In this document: in pieces, positions 33,338 through 42,723 of the stretch | Layout of the letters: every line of letters starts with the position of its first letter | How positions within the stretch are numbered: position 1 is the stretch's first letter | Assembly: GCF_965216485.1 (NCBI RefSeq) | Contig: NZ_OZ244162.1 | Span: forward strand, 372,001 to 436,000 | DNA: 64,000 bases | Reading direction: 5' to 3' | Source of the DNA: Algiphilus sp965216485 | GTDB lineage: Bacteria; Pseudomonadota; Gammaproteobacteria; Nevskiales; Nevskiaceae | The notes under the pieces: model-generated | Told to the model about the DNA's origin: nothing | Databases searched by the model: none | The model's input: only the letters and a program-made list of their open reading frames with translations | Position numbers and translations under genes: made by a program

Positions 33338-34534
33338 CTAGTCAGAGCGGCTTTCCAGCCAATCGGCCACGATGCGCCAGGTACCCCGCGGCGCCTTACC
33401 CCCGGCGAAGACGCCGGCATGACCGCCATCGGCCATCTGGAAGGTCTTGTCGTTGGAATTCACGACATCCATGACACGGCGCGCGCTGCCTTCGCCGACG
33501 AGGGTATCGCCGCGCCCCGCGATGGCCAGCAAGGCACAGGAGATCCGCTGGAAGTCGGCCTCGCTGTCGCCGAACTGGATGCGCCCCGTGGCCAGCGCGT
33601 TGTCCAGGCCGACCTTGATGATGAAGTCCTGCACGATCCCGCCGGGGTAATCGAGCATGCGATCGAACCAGCGGCTGGTGGTGGTGTGCACCTCAACGTA
33701 TTCACGGTCCGCAAGATGGATCAGCAGGTCCCAGTAGGTCATCAGACTGCCCACCGGGTTGGTCATCTTGAACATCAGGGAATTGGCCCACCCGGGCATC
33801 TGCAGGTAGCGCGGATTGACGTCGTGCACGCGAAACGGGGTGTAGCGCCGCACCAGATAGGTGGGGTAGTTGAGCAACTCCAGCACCTTGGCGGCCAGGG
33901 TGGAGTCGTGCATGTCGATCGGGCTGGCAACGGTGACCAGATTGCGGATGTGCGGATCCCCGGTCACGCCGGCGTAGATCAGCGCGAACAGGCCGCCCAT
34001 GCAATAGCCGAATAGGGTGATGTCCTGTTCGCCGGAATGGGCGCGCGCCGCCTCCAGCGCGGAGGGCAGCAGCTGCGTGGTGTACTCGCGTACCCCGTAA
34101 TGGGCGTGGGCGCGGTGCGGCTCCCCGAAATCCACCAGATAGACCGGGTAGCCCTGCGCCAACAGGAAGCGCACCAGGCTGCGTTCCGGCAGCAGGTCGA
34201 AGATGAGCGTGCTGGCGGCCAGCGGCGGCACGAGCACGATAGGCGTGCGATGGGGCTTTTTCGAGACCGCCACGGTGTCGTCGCCGACCTGGATATGGCT
34301 GACATCCAGCGGGGGGTAATAGCGCAGCTTGAGCAGCCCGTTCTGATGGATCACCTCATAAGGCGTGCGGTCGGCCTTGACCAGGGCATCCGTACGGAAC
34401 AGCCGATCAAAACCGTTGGTCAGCGCCTGACCGAGATCGTGCGCCGTACGGCGTCGCGCTCTGGCATCGCGTTCGAAGCGACGATGAAACACGGGCGTCC
34501 TCTCATTCTTCTGTGCCGGAGTCGATGACGGCAT
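33338..34534 (-). CDS. PHA-synthase-like alpha/beta hydrolase (PhaC class III type)
   Basis: 398 aa. It resembles the PhaC subunit of class III polyhydroxyalkanoate synthases: PIVLVPPLAASTLIFDLLPERS leads into LVDFGEP, and the nucleophile elbow LFGYCMGGLFAL carries Cys instead of Ser, as in PHA synthases. AGRGDTLVG supplies the Asp and GGHAGVFAGG the His of the catalytic triad, with TYWDLLIHLADREYV between. No phaE partner gene is adjacent. It would polymerise hydroxyacyl-CoA, or act as a related hydrolase. It is divergent from the CocE-like gene. Confidence 0.78.
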   Translation of the reverse strand: MPSSTPAQKNERTPVFHRRFERDARARRRTAHDLGQALTNGFDRLFRTDALVKADRTPYEVIHQNGLLKLRYYPPLDVSHIQVGDDTVAVSKKPHRTPIVLVPPLAASTLIFDLLPERSLVRFLLAQGYPVYLVDFGEPHRAHAHYGVREYTTQLLPSALEAARAHSGEQDITLFGYCMGGLFALIYAGVTGDPHIRNLVTVASPIDMHDSTLAAKVLELLNYPTYLVRRYTPFRVHDVNPRYLQMPGWANSLMFKMTNPVGSLMTYWDLLIHLADREYVEVHTTTSRWFDRMLDYPGGIVQDFIIKVGLDNALATGRIQFGDSEADFQRISCALLAIAGRGDTLVGEGSARRVMDVVNSNDKTFQMADGGHAGVFAGGKAPRGTWRIVADWLESRSD

Positions 34535-34668
34535 CGACCGGCTTACAGACTACACCGGCGGATCAGCTACGCGCCGCGTGCGAGACCTAAGCAAAAACAA
34601 CGATTGAGACGCAGCCGTCATGCGCGCGTAATAAACGGTTCCATTGTGTTCTGACGGACCCCGCACCG

Positions 34669-36441
34669 ATGCGCCTTCTCTCCCTTGCCGCTGTGCTGAT
34701 GACCGCCCTGCTGCTGCCGGCCTGCGGTGGCAGCAACAACAACCCTTCCGCACCGGACAACGGCAGCGACAATCCCAGCGATGTGAGCGCGGCCGAAAAC
34801 CGGCGCGTCGAGATTCCCTCGCCGGTCGAAGGCAGCATCGTCTTCCAACTGTTCACGCCGGAACGCATGGAACCGGGGATGCGCTACCCGCTGGTGCTGC
34901 ACAGCCACGGTTTCGGCGGCAGCCGCCAGACCGAGTCGACCGGATTGATTGGAAGTTTGGTGAACAACGGCTACTACGTGATCAGCATTGATCAGCGCGG
35001 CTTCGGCGAGTCCACCGGACCGGTACGCGTCATGGACCCGGACGCCGAGGGACGCGACCTAGTGGCCATTCTGGACTGGGCGGAGACGGCCCTGCCGCAG
35101 CTGCAGCGCGATGCCAGCGGCACGATGATGGTGGGCGCCTACGGCTCCAGCTACGGCGGCGGATACCAGTTGCTGCTGCAGGCCGTCGACCCGAAGGCAC
35201 GCCTGCGCGCGCTGGTACCGGACATCACCTGGCATGACCTGACCGAGTCGCTCAATCCAGGCGATGCCATCAAGTCGGGATGGGCGCTGGTGCTGGTGGC
35301 CGGAGGTGAATCGGGTTCGCAGGGGGATCTCGACAACGTCATCCGCGAAACCCTGTTGCGCGGCCTGACCACCAACCGCTTCCCGGAACCCGGCCTCGAC
35401 TTCTTCCGCTACCACAGCCCGCGCTATTTCTGCGATGGGGAAGCCATTCCCGAAATCGCCTTCGCCCAGGGCACCGAAGTCCCGATGACGCCGCCGAGCA
35501 CGCCCCCGGCGGCCGACATCCTGCTCTGGCAGGGCTTCCCCGACACCCTGTTCAACGTCACCGAAGCCTTCGACAACCTGCGCTGTCTGCGGGCACGCGG
35601 CGGTGACGTGCGACTGCTGACGCACCAGTCGGGGCATATTCTTCCGCTGAGTGTCGAGACGCTGAGCGCCGATCTGGATAGCGCGCTCGCCGCCCTTTCC
35701 GGCGCCGTGGTCGTGCCTGAATTTCAGGGCCCGGGCGGGCAAAACGCCTGCGGCAGCATCGACCGCGACACCGCCACCCTCGCCTGGTTTGAGGCCAAGC
35801 TCAAGGGGCGCGACGCCGCACTGGAAGAAGCCCTACCCACCGGCGACGCCATCTGCCTGTCGCTGGCCGAGGGCGACGCCGTGGCCGTCTCGGACATCCC
35901 CGAAGGCGGCAGCGACTTCCCGGTCGAGGCGAGCACGCCTGCCGTCAGCGGGCTCATCGGCGTGGCGACCAGCGCACTGGGTCCGGACTTGCCCGGCGGC
36001 ATCCAGGCCATACCGCTGCAAACCATCGGCGAGGATGGTGCCGTGCTTGCCGGGCAGCCGACCATGCAATTGACCCTATCTCCGGTCAACGAGGCGCTCG
36101 CCCAGGCGGAATGCCTGAGCGCCTTTCTCCCGCTCGCCTGCGATCCGATCATCTATGTCGGTGTGGGCTATCAGCGCGACGGCCAGTGGCAACTGATCGA
36201 TGATCAACTCAAGCCCCTGCGCGGCTACGGCGCCCACGGCACGCCCCAGGCACCGGAGCGTCTGGTCGCGGTTGCCGAGCGGCTCCAGCCCGGTGATACC
36301 TTGGGTCTGCTGGTCTACGGCTTTCATCCGCAGTATCTCGGCACCTTCTCGCGCGACATCCTGGTGCCGGCACTGACCCTCAGTGGCCGCGTTCAGCTGC
36401 CGCTGCTGTCGGCGCAGGACATCGTCGCCGAAGGCTTCTAG
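34669..36441 (+). CDS. CocE/NonD-like alpha/beta hydrolase lipoprotein (S15 family)
   Basis: 590 aa. A lipoprotein signal with LLLPACGG (lipidated Cys18) is followed by an alpha/beta-hydrolase domain: HSHGFGGSRQT (oxyanion strand), SIDQRGFGEST, then the nucleophile elbow GAYGSSYGGGYQL and a later THQSGHILP (catalytic His). The C-terminal part is a beta-rich domain like that of S15/CocE enzymes, about residues 400-590. It would be an exported serine hydrolase (esterase or peptidase); substrate unknown. Confidence 0.78.
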   Translation: MRLLSLAAVLMTALLLPACGGSNNNPSAPDNGSDNPSDVSAAENRRVEIPSPVEGSIVFQLFTPERMEPGMRYPLVLHSHGFGGSRQTESTGLIGSLVNNGYYVISIDQRGFGESTGPVRVMDPDAEGRDLVAILDWAETALPQLQRDASGTMMVGAYGSSYGGGYQLLLQAVDPKARLRALVPDITWHDLTESLNPGDAIKSGWALVLVAGGESGSQGDLDNVIRETLLRGLTTNRFPEPGLDFFRYHSPRYFCDGEAIPEIAFAQGTEVPMTPPSTPPAADILLWQGFPDTLFNVTEAFDNLRCLRARGGDVRLLTHQSGHILPLSVETLSADLDSALAALSGAVVVPEFQGPGGQNACGSIDRDTATLAWFEAKLKGRDAALEEALPTGDAICLSLAEGDAVAVSDIPEGGSDFPVEASTPAVSGLIGVATSALGPDLPGGIQAIPLQTIGEDGAVLAGQPTMQLTLSPVNEALAQAECLSAFLPLACDPIIYVGVGYQRDGQWQLIDDQLKPLRGYGAHGTPQAPERLVAVAERLQPGDTLGLLVYGFHPQYLGTFSRDILVPALTLSGRVQLPLLSAQDIVAEGF

Positions 36442-36453
36442 CGGCTCGCCGGT

Positions 36454-37326
36454 TCAGCTGCCCGGTGTCCGATGCACGAGAACCGGGCAGCGGGCGTGCT
36501 GGACGACGCGATCCGCGGTACTGCCGAGGAAGATGCGTCCCAGCGCGCCGTGTCCGCTCGCCCCGACCACCAGCAGGTCGGCGCCGTGTGCCTTGACCGA
36601 CTCGAGCAGTTCGAGATGCGCGCGCCCGCTGCGCACTTCACGCCGCGGGTTCACCGCCAGCCCCAAACCGTCGAGAAAGCGCTCAAGCGCTGTCTCCGCC
36701 GCGGCGTGATCCGGCGACTCCAGCACCTGCTGCACATCGTAGGGGGTAGCCATGGGCGGAACCAGCACGTAGCTGACGATGAGTTCGGCCTTGTATTCGC
36801 TGGCGAGTTCAGCGGCGTGCCGCAGCGCATCGGCTGATGTGTCCGACAGGTCGGTGCCTACCACGATGCGCTGCACCCCGGTCAGTGCTGCGGCCTCGTT
36901 GCCATTGACCAGGACCGGCGCACGGCTGCCATGCAACACCTTGAGCACGGCGCTGCCGGTGAGATAGCGCTCCGGGCTGGTGACGTGGTCGGTCCCCAGG
37001 ACGATCAGATCGATGCCGTGCTGATCGGCGTAATGGAGGATGGCGCGCCCGGGCGATTCGTCGGTGATGACACTGCGTTCGATGGTGAGGTCGGGCTGGT
37101 CGGGCACTTCCTGCAGAGAAGCGCGACAGGCGGCCAGTACCGATTGCACGTAGTCGTCCGCCTTCTGCAGGCCTCGATATTCCATGTGAAGGGCCGACAG
37201 CACGTTCACATGCAGCAGGTGCAGCGTGGCGCCATGCTCGCGCGCCAGGCGGAACGCCGCTTCCTGCGCGTGCTGCGCCTTTGGTGTCAGATCGGTCGCA
37301 AACAGAATCTTGTTGTAGATCGCCAT
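36454..37326 (-). CDS. Tandem universal stress protein
   Basis: 290 aa with two UspA domains. The first (residues 1-145) has ILFATDLTPKAQHAQEAAF and the nucleotide-binding GTDHVTSPERYLTGS; the second (about 150-290) has IVVGTDLSDTSADALRHA and VGASGHGALGRIFLGSTADRV, the G2xG9GS ATP-binding signature. Start ATG 37326 (MAIYNKILF) fits the family; a longer in-frame start at 37398 does not. Role is a general stress or ATP/c-di-AMP-binding response. Confidence 0.9.
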   Translation of the reverse strand: MAIYNKILFATDLTPKAQHAQEAAFRLAREHGATLHLLHVNVLSALHMEYRGLQKADDYVQSVLAACRASLQEVPDQPDLTIERSVITDESPGRAILHYADQHGIDLIVLGTDHVTSPERYLTGSAVLKVLHGSRAPVLVNGNEAAALTGVQRIVVGTDLSDTSADALRHAAELASEYKAELIVSYVLVPPMATPYDVQQVLESPDHAAAETALERFLDGLGLAVNPRREVRSGRAHLELLESVKAHGADLLVVGASGHGALGRIFLGSTADRVVQHARCPVLVHRTPGS

Positions 37327-37419
37327 GGTGGTCGTGCTCCCCTTCTTGTCGTGCCCGCCGCTTACGGTCTCCAGAATGTACTGCGGCGTGATGGGCACTA
37401 CCTTGTCGCAGGCCGCTCC

Positions 37420-37926
37420 TCAGCGCAAACCATCGCCGATGTCGAAGGCCCGTCGCATCCGCGCATTGCGAAAGGCGATGCCCTCGCGCCGTACCACCTG
37501 ACGGAAGCACAGCGCAAAGCCGTGGCGCCGGAAGAAAGCCTCCGCGCTCAGGCTGACATCGGCCTGCACATAGGGCAGGCGGCGTTGCTCCGCACGGTGG
37601 AGGAGGGCCTGCATCAAATGATCGGCCAGGCGTTGACCGCGCACGCCCGGATCGACAAAGAACTGATCGATCCATCCATCCGGCTGCAGATCGGCAAAGC
37701 CGGCCGCATCGCCTTGCCATTCGATAACCCACGGCTGATTCGCCAACAGGCGATTGCGCCATGCCGCCCGTTGCTGCGCGGTCGGGTGGTGCGGCGCCCA
37801 GACGGCACATTGCGCCGCCGAGTAGTCGCGGATGGCGCGCGCATGCACCGCGCGATGGAAGAGCCGCCACAGCGCCTCCACATCCCCAGGGTGCATCGGA
37901 CGGATCACCGGCAGCTGAGAGCGCAT
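37420..37926 (-). CDS. GNAT-family N-acetyltransferase
   Basis: 168 aa. The N-terminus IRPMHPGDVEALWRLFHRAV is typical of GNAT folds; WIDQFFVDPGVRGQRLADHLMQALLHRA contains the acetyl-CoA-binding V..RGQRLA loop; the last strand is AEAFFRRHGFAL. Acceptor substrate unknown. It is divergent from the PhoD-like gene, with about 180 bases between them. Confidence 0.85.
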   Translation of the reverse strand: MRSQLPVIRPMHPGDVEALWRLFHRAVHARAIRDYSAAQCAVWAPHHPTAQQRAAWRNRLLANQPWVIEWQGDAAGFADLQPDGWIDQFFVDPGVRGQRLADHLMQALLHRAEQRRLPYVQADVSLSAEAFFRRHGFALCFRQVVRREGIAFRNARMRRAFDIGDGLR

Positions 37927-38106
37927 GGGGCTGGCGAGGGTGTGCGAGAAGCAAGATACTAGACCGAAACAACCCGATTCCGCGTGCCGACCGTAGCCGG
38001 ATGCCTACCGCTCGGAGATCACGGCGCGCCTACCCTCAGCGCGTGGCAGCATGCTTGAACGATCCTGTCTGACCTTCCGGCACGGCACCGCCGAACGAGA
38101 CCGCGT

Positions 38107-39540
38107 GTGACGACCCTCAACGAGCGCAATATCGGGCCCATCCTGTTCTTCCGCGGCTTCGCCGCAGGGCGTTTGCAGCTAGCGGCTCTGGTGATCCAGT
38201 GCGGTCACTGTCCCGTGCCCAGCGTGAGCGACGACACCGGGCCCGTCGCCGCCGAATCGCTGGCGCAGTGCCGAGACATCCAGGTGCTGCGCTACTGCTT
38301 GTCGCTGCCGGCGCGTAGTGGTGCAGCCTACCGCTACAACGGGGCGCGCTATGCGCTCAATGCCGACTTCCAGAATGATCTGCGCATCGCTTTCGTGGCC
38401 TGCAATGGCAAGGAGCGCGGAGACCAGGAGCGCGACCCGGTCACACGCAATGCGCTCTGGCGGCGGCTCGGCTCGGAGCATGCGCGCGCCCCCTTCCAGC
38501 TGTTGCTGCACGGTGGAGACCAGCTCTACGCCGATGAAATGCTGGACGCCCATGCGGTTGCACAGGACTGGATTCGTCAACGCGATCTTTCGCCTCCGGA
38601 TTCCGGCACGCTGGCCATCATGGAACAGCGCCTGCGTGCCGACCTTTTCCAGCGCTACGCCCAGCTCTATGCGCAGAACGATCCCTCCTGGCTGATGGCC
38701 CGCGTTCCTTCGCTGTGCATCTGGGACGACCACGACATCTGCGACGGCTGGGGTTCGCTCACCCCCGAACAGCTGGACCATCCGGTGGGGCAGAGCGTGT
38801 TCCGGGTCGCGCGCGAATGCTTCCTGCTGTTCCAGCAGGCCAGCACAGCCGAGGCCCTGCCACAACACTTCCTCGACCGCAGCGGGACGAGCCTGAGCTG
38901 GTCCGTACGCACGCCCGGGCTGTCCATCATCGCCCCGGATCTGCGCTCGGAGCGCCGGCCGGACCGCGTGATGGGGCCGCACGGTCATCGCGCACTGCGC
39001 CAGGCCCTGCACGCGGCACGAGGCGATCGCATCCTGCTGCTGTCCAGCGTTCCCGCCCTCGGTCCGCGCCTGTCCTGGATCGAAAAGCTCCTGATGTGGA
39101 TCCCCAAGCTACAGAAGTACGAGGACGATCTGCGCGATCAATGGCAGAGCCGTGCCCATCGCGTGGAATGGCAATCCTTCCTGCGCGACCTCATCGAAAG
39201 CCACGGACCCAAGCCGGCTGCCGTCACCGCACTGTCCGGCGAGATCCATCTCGCCACACGCGGAACACTGGACAGCGCTGCGGGTCCGCTGCACCAGTTG
39301 GTGTCTTCCGGCGTAGCCCACCCGCCTCCGCCTGAGGCCTACGCCCGGGCGCTGGGCTGGCTGGCGCGCTTCGGCGAGTCGCCGCTGCCCAACCACCGAC
39401 TGCGTCTGCTGCCGTTGCCCGGTCTGCGCGACGTCTACACCGCCGAGCGCAACTACCTCGTGCTGGAACGCCAGCGCGACGCGTGGAGCGCCGCCTGGGA
39501 GCTGGAGCACAGCGGCCGCACGCCGGCCCTGCGCATCTAG
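38107..39540 (+). CDS. PhoD-like metallophosphatase (cytoplasmic type)
   Basis: 477 aa. The N-terminus is an unusual non-signal region; IAFVACNGKERGD, LLLHGGDQLYADE, LCIWDDHDICDGWGS and a late TALSGEIHLATRG are the conserved metal-binding motifs of PhoD-like (PF09423/related DUF7800-type) enzymes found in proteobacteria and fungi. No export signal, in contrast to the Tat-type PhoD at 13321. Start GTG 38107 (GTG 38105 is out of frame). Substrate and physiological role unknown. Confidence 0.8.
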   Translation: MTTLNERNIGPILFFRGFAAGRLQLAALVIQCGHCPVPSVSDDTGPVAAESLAQCRDIQVLRYCLSLPARSGAAYRYNGARYALNADFQNDLRIAFVACNGKERGDQERDPVTRNALWRRLGSEHARAPFQLLLHGGDQLYADEMLDAHAVAQDWIRQRDLSPPDSGTLAIMEQRLRADLFQRYAQLYAQNDPSWLMARVPSLCIWDDHDICDGWGSLTPEQLDHPVGQSVFRVARECFLLFQQASTAEALPQHFLDRSGTSLSWSVRTPGLSIIAPDLRSERRPDRVMGPHGHRALRQALHAARGDRILLLSSVPALGPRLSWIEKLLMWIPKLQKYEDDLRDQWQSRAHRVEWQSFLRDLIESHGPKPAAVTALSGEIHLATRGTLDSAAGPLHQLVSSGVAHPPPPEAYARALGWLARFGESPLPNHRLRLLPLPGLRDVYTAERNYLVLERQRDAWSAAWELEHSGRTPALRI

Positions 39541-39601
39541 CATCTTTGCCTGCAAAGGCACTCGCCACCTAGACTGGCGCGACACGGACACCAACGTCGT
39601 C

Positions 39602-40411
39602 ATGGCAGCGCTACAACCCCTGCATACGCAAGTGCTGGATGTGATGCGCGCCGAGCTCGGCGAAGCGATGGCTGCGATTCCGGCCGACGTGCATGGCGCG
39701 CGCAAGCGCTGCAAGAAACTGCGCGCCACGCTCCGCCTGCTGCGCGGACCCCTAGGCGAACGCTACGGCCCCCTTAATCGCGCAATTCGCGACGCCGCCC
39801 GTGCCCTTTCCGGACAACGCGACGACGATGTCGTGGCCGCGCTCTGCACCCAGCTGGACAAGGACGCGCCCGAGCTGGCCTGGGGCCATCTCCCCGACGC
39901 CCTGCCGGCAGCGCGCCCCGGCTCGGCGGGTTTCGAAGAAGCACACGCGTTGCTGCAGGCAGTCGATGACCAGCTTGCCGCCGAGGGGCTTCCGCCCATC
40001 ACGCCGGAGGACCTCGCCAACGGGCTGCGCAACGGATATCGCCGCGCGCGCAAGCGCTGGCGTCGCGCGCTGCCGAACCCGAAAGACGCCCCGCCTCTGC
40101 ACGAGTGGCGCAAAGAAGTGAAGTACCACATGCATCACTGCCAGCTACTGACTCCGCTCTGGCCCAGCTTGAAGGCGAGGCGCAAGGCACTCAGCCGCCT
40201 CGCCGACGGCCTCGGCGATCACCACGACCGCTACATGCTGGAGCAGCGCATCAAGGCACTGGGTACGCACGCCGATGCGGAGCACGCGCACCGTCTCGAT
40301 CAGCTCGCGCGGGAACAGGAATGGCTTGCCAAGCGCGCGCTGCGTCAGGCGGAGGCGCTGTTCGCCCTGTCGCCAGGGGCCTGGTGGCACCGGCAGACGC
40401 AGCCGGCGTGA
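39602..40411 (+). CDS. CHAD-domain protein
   Basis: 269 aa helical protein with the conserved histidine/basic pattern of CHAD domains: VHGARKRCKKLRATLRLLRGPLG, LHEWRKEVKYHMHH and LSRLADGLGDHHDRYMLE. CHAD domains bind polyphosphate and are often found near polyphosphate genes; here a ppk lies at 1711, not adjacent. The protein has no TTM-like phosphatase domain. It follows the PhoD-like gene by 61 bases on the same strand, so the two could share a transcript and a phosphate-related role. Confidence 0.9.
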   Translation: MAALQPLHTQVLDVMRAELGEAMAAIPADVHGARKRCKKLRATLRLLRGPLGERYGPLNRAIRDAARALSGQRDDDVVAALCTQLDKDAPELAWGHLPDALPAARPGSAGFEEAHALLQAVDDQLAAEGLPPITPEDLANGLRNGYRRARKRWRRALPNPKDAPPLHEWRKEVKYHMHHCQLLTPLWPSLKARRKALSRLADGLGDHHDRYMLEQRIKALGTHADAEHAHRLDQLAREQEWLAKRALRQAEALFALSPGAWWHRQTQPA

Positions 40412-40414
40412 GAT

Positions 40415-41698
40415 TCAGGCGGCGCGCGCCAGATGCGGCGCGTCCGGCGACTGGCGCGGAATGCTGCCGCCAATGGTGGCCATCAGCTGCATGAGTCGGT
40501 AGAGCGCACTCGGGGCCAGCGTCTTGCCGGTGGTAAGCAGCGCTGCGGAGATCTCGCGCGCCGGATCCGCCCAGCAGACGATGTTCATGAAACCGAGGTG
40601 GCCATAGGCGCCCCGGCAGTCCGGCCCGTAGAGGCCGAAAGGCTTTTCACCCAGGATCATGCCCATCGAGAAGCGCACGGGCATCAGCAGTGTGCGGTCG
40701 AGGCGGATGCGTCCCACCGGCGTCACTGCCCGCGCGATGGTCTCCGGCGCGAAGATCTGCTTGCCCTGGTACCGGCCCCCCGCGCGCAGCATCTCGAAGA
40801 AGCGCGAGGCCTCTTCCGCCGTAGCGTAGAGATTGCCCGCCGGGATGACCGCATTCATGAACTCGGGACTGTTCGAGATCGGCGGTACGCGATCGAAATC
40901 CACGCCCAGCACGCGGCGCGCGATCGGCCGCAGCGGTGCCGGCAGCGGCCCGCCGGTGAAGGCGTTGCGCGCCACCTCGGCATGGCGCGCGGCCGGGAGG
41001 CCGTAGTGAAAATTGTGCATGCCCATGGGCTCGGCGATATGGCGGGCGAGATAGTCATTGAGCGACAGGCCCGAAACCCGCTGCACAATCTCACCGAGGA
41101 TGAAGCCGGCGGTGATGGCGTGATAGGCCTGCTGCTCGCCAGAACCATGGATGGGCTTGGCCGCGCACAAGGTGGCGACGGCACGGTCCCAGTCCCACAG
41201 CAGGCTGGGGTCGGGACGCTTCATCGGGATGCGCGGAATGCCGGCCTGGTGCGCCAGCAGATGCTTGACCGTGGTGGTGTGCTTGCCGCACTGGCCGTAT
41301 TCGGGAATGGTGTCGGTGACGAGCGCGTCGAGGTCAACCAAGCCATCCTCGGCACATTTGTGCACCAGCATGGCGGTCACCGCCTTGGACGACGAAAACA
41401 GGCAGACCGGTGTGTCGCGGCGCATTTCGCGCAGCGCCCCCTGCAGCGGGTCGTCACTGGCCACACCGGCGGCATAGCCGATGGCGCGGTCGAACAGGAT
41501 GTCGCCGCGGCGCCGGATGCAGAGCTGAATACCCGGGTGCAGGCCGGTGCGATAGAGATCGACGAAGGCCTGGTGAATGGCCTGCGGCACCGAAGGCTCC
41601 AGGCCGAGATGCTCGGCCGGCACTTCGTGGGGGTTGCGGTCCGTCACCAGATCCAGATTGCGCCGGATGTGGACGCGGTTGCGACGGCTCGGATTCAT
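40415..41698 (-). CDS. Serine hydrolase of the beta-lactamase family (esterase-like)
   Basis: 427 aa. The nucleophile motif FSSSKAVTAML is the SxxK type, and YHAITAGFILGEI is the second (YxN/YxA) motif, near residues 107 and 195; a late GHLGFMN is a candidate third (HxG) motif. It belongs to the class C-type/EstB-like family (PF00144) of esterases and lactonases rather than antibiotic-resistance enzymes. No signal peptide. ATG 41698 has AGGAGG upstream. It lies 11 bases downstream of a LysR gene on the same strand. Confidence 0.86.
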   Translation of the reverse strand: MNPSRRNRVHIRRNLDLVTDRNPHEVPAEHLGLEPSVPQAIHQAFVDLYRTGLHPGIQLCIRRRGDILFDRAIGYAAGVASDDPLQGALREMRRDTPVCLFSSSKAVTAMLVHKCAEDGLVDLDALVTDTIPEYGQCGKHTTTVKHLLAHQAGIPRIPMKRPDPSLLWDWDRAVATLCAAKPIHGSGEQQAYHAITAGFILGEIVQRVSGLSLNDYLARHIAEPMGMHNFHYGLPAARHAEVARNAFTGGPLPAPLRPIARRVLGVDFDRVPPISNSPEFMNAVIPAGNLYATAEEASRFFEMLRAGGRYQGKQIFAPETIARAVTPVGRIRLDRTLLMPVRFSMGMILGEKPFGLYGPDCRGAYGHLGFMNIVCWADPAREISAALLTTGKTLAPSALYRLMQLMATIGGSIPRQSPDAPHLARAA

Positions 41699-41708
41699 GC
41701 GCTGCCTC

Positions 41709-42614
41709 CTAATCTGCGGGCGCCTGTTGTTCTTGCATGACCGCGCAGACCTGTGCGCGTAGCCAGCGGTTGGCGGCGTCCTCGTCTGCGGCATGATGCC
41801 AGTAAAGCTGACCACGCAGGGATGGCAGCGGTACCGGCGGTTCGGATCGCACGATCGGCGCGAGTTCGGCCTGGGTGCTGGCCACTCGACGCGGCAGCGC
41901 CAGCAACAGGTCGCTGGCGGCTACCGCGCGGCAGGCGGTCTGGTAGTTCTGGCAGCGCAGGGCAATACGCCGATGCAGCCCGGCCCGACGCAACGCATCA
42001 TCCTCCAGCGACAGTCCGCTTGGACGTCCCGAGACAACGACGTGATCGGCCGCCAGCCAGTCGTCCCGCCGCAGCGGCGCGGCCGCCAGCGGATGATCGC
42101 GCCGCATGACGATGCAGAGCGGGTCGTCATACAGCGGGGTGCGCAGAATCTCGCTCCCCAAGGGCAGCGGTACATCGATGACGACATCGAGTTGGCCACG
42201 CGCCAGGGCAGGCGCCACCGTCTCGCGGGCGAAGGAGACGGCTTCGAGGATCACGCCGGGGGCCTGCTGACGCAGGCGCTGCGCCAGCTCCGGCAAGGCC
42301 GCTGACTCGATGGCTTCGCGTACGCCGATGATGAAGCGGCGTGTGCTGCGCGCCGGCTCGAACGGGGCGCTGCCCTGACGGCTGCCGTCGAGCAGGGCGA
42401 GTGCCTGGCGTACGTCCGCGGCAAGGGCGTGCGCCCGCGGCGTGGCCACCATGCCACGACCCTCGCGCCGAAACAGGGGATCGCCCAGGCCATCGCGCAA
42501 CCGGGACAGGGCATGGCTCACGGCCGGCTGACTCAGATTCAGCGTCTCGGCGGCACGCGTCAGACTGCCGCTGCGGTAGATGGCGTCGAAGACGCGGAAC
42601 AGGTTGAGATCCAT
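41709..42614 (-). CDS. LysR-family transcriptional regulator
   Basis: 301 aa. The N-terminus MDLNLFRVFDAIYRSGSLTRAAETLNLSQPAVSHALSRLRD is the LysR winged-helix domain, followed by a substrate-binding domain (about 90-300). Start ATG 42614 is preferred to 42644 on family fit. It is divergent from the acyl-CoA dehydrogenase operon and has a palindrome in the intergenic region, so it probably controls that operon and the downstream beta-lactamase-fold gene. Inducer unknown. Confidence 0.9.
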   Translation of the reverse strand: MDLNLFRVFDAIYRSGSLTRAAETLNLSQPAVSHALSRLRDGLGDPLFRREGRGMVATPRAHALAADVRQALALLDGSRQGSAPFEPARSTRRFIIGVREAIESAALPELAQRLRQQAPGVILEAVSFARETVAPALARGQLDVVIDVPLPLGSEILRTPLYDDPLCIVMRRDHPLAAAPLRRDDWLAADHVVVSGRPSGLSLEDDALRRAGLHRRIALRCQNYQTACRAVAASDLLLALPRRVASTQAELAPIVRSEPPVPLPSLRGQLYWHHAADEDAANRWLRAQVCAVMQEQQAPAD

Positions 42615-42629
42615 GCGCACACGACAAGT

Positions 42630-42644
42630 ATGCACTTTGTGCAT
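42630..42644. promoter_or_regulatory. Palindrome in the LysR/acyl-CoA dehydrogenase promoter
   Basis: ATGCAC-TTT-GTGCAT is a perfect 6-3-6 inverted repeat between the two divergent genes. LysR operators are usually T-N11-A palindromes, so this is a good candidate binding site. A weaker related repeat follows near 42660-42682. Confidence 0.55.
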
Positions 42645-42723
42645 GGGTCAGCATGAAAAACCATCATTGGATGCATGATTGGCTGCGCGGTACGGTACCG
42701 CTTTGCCGTCAGAGGAGACGACC

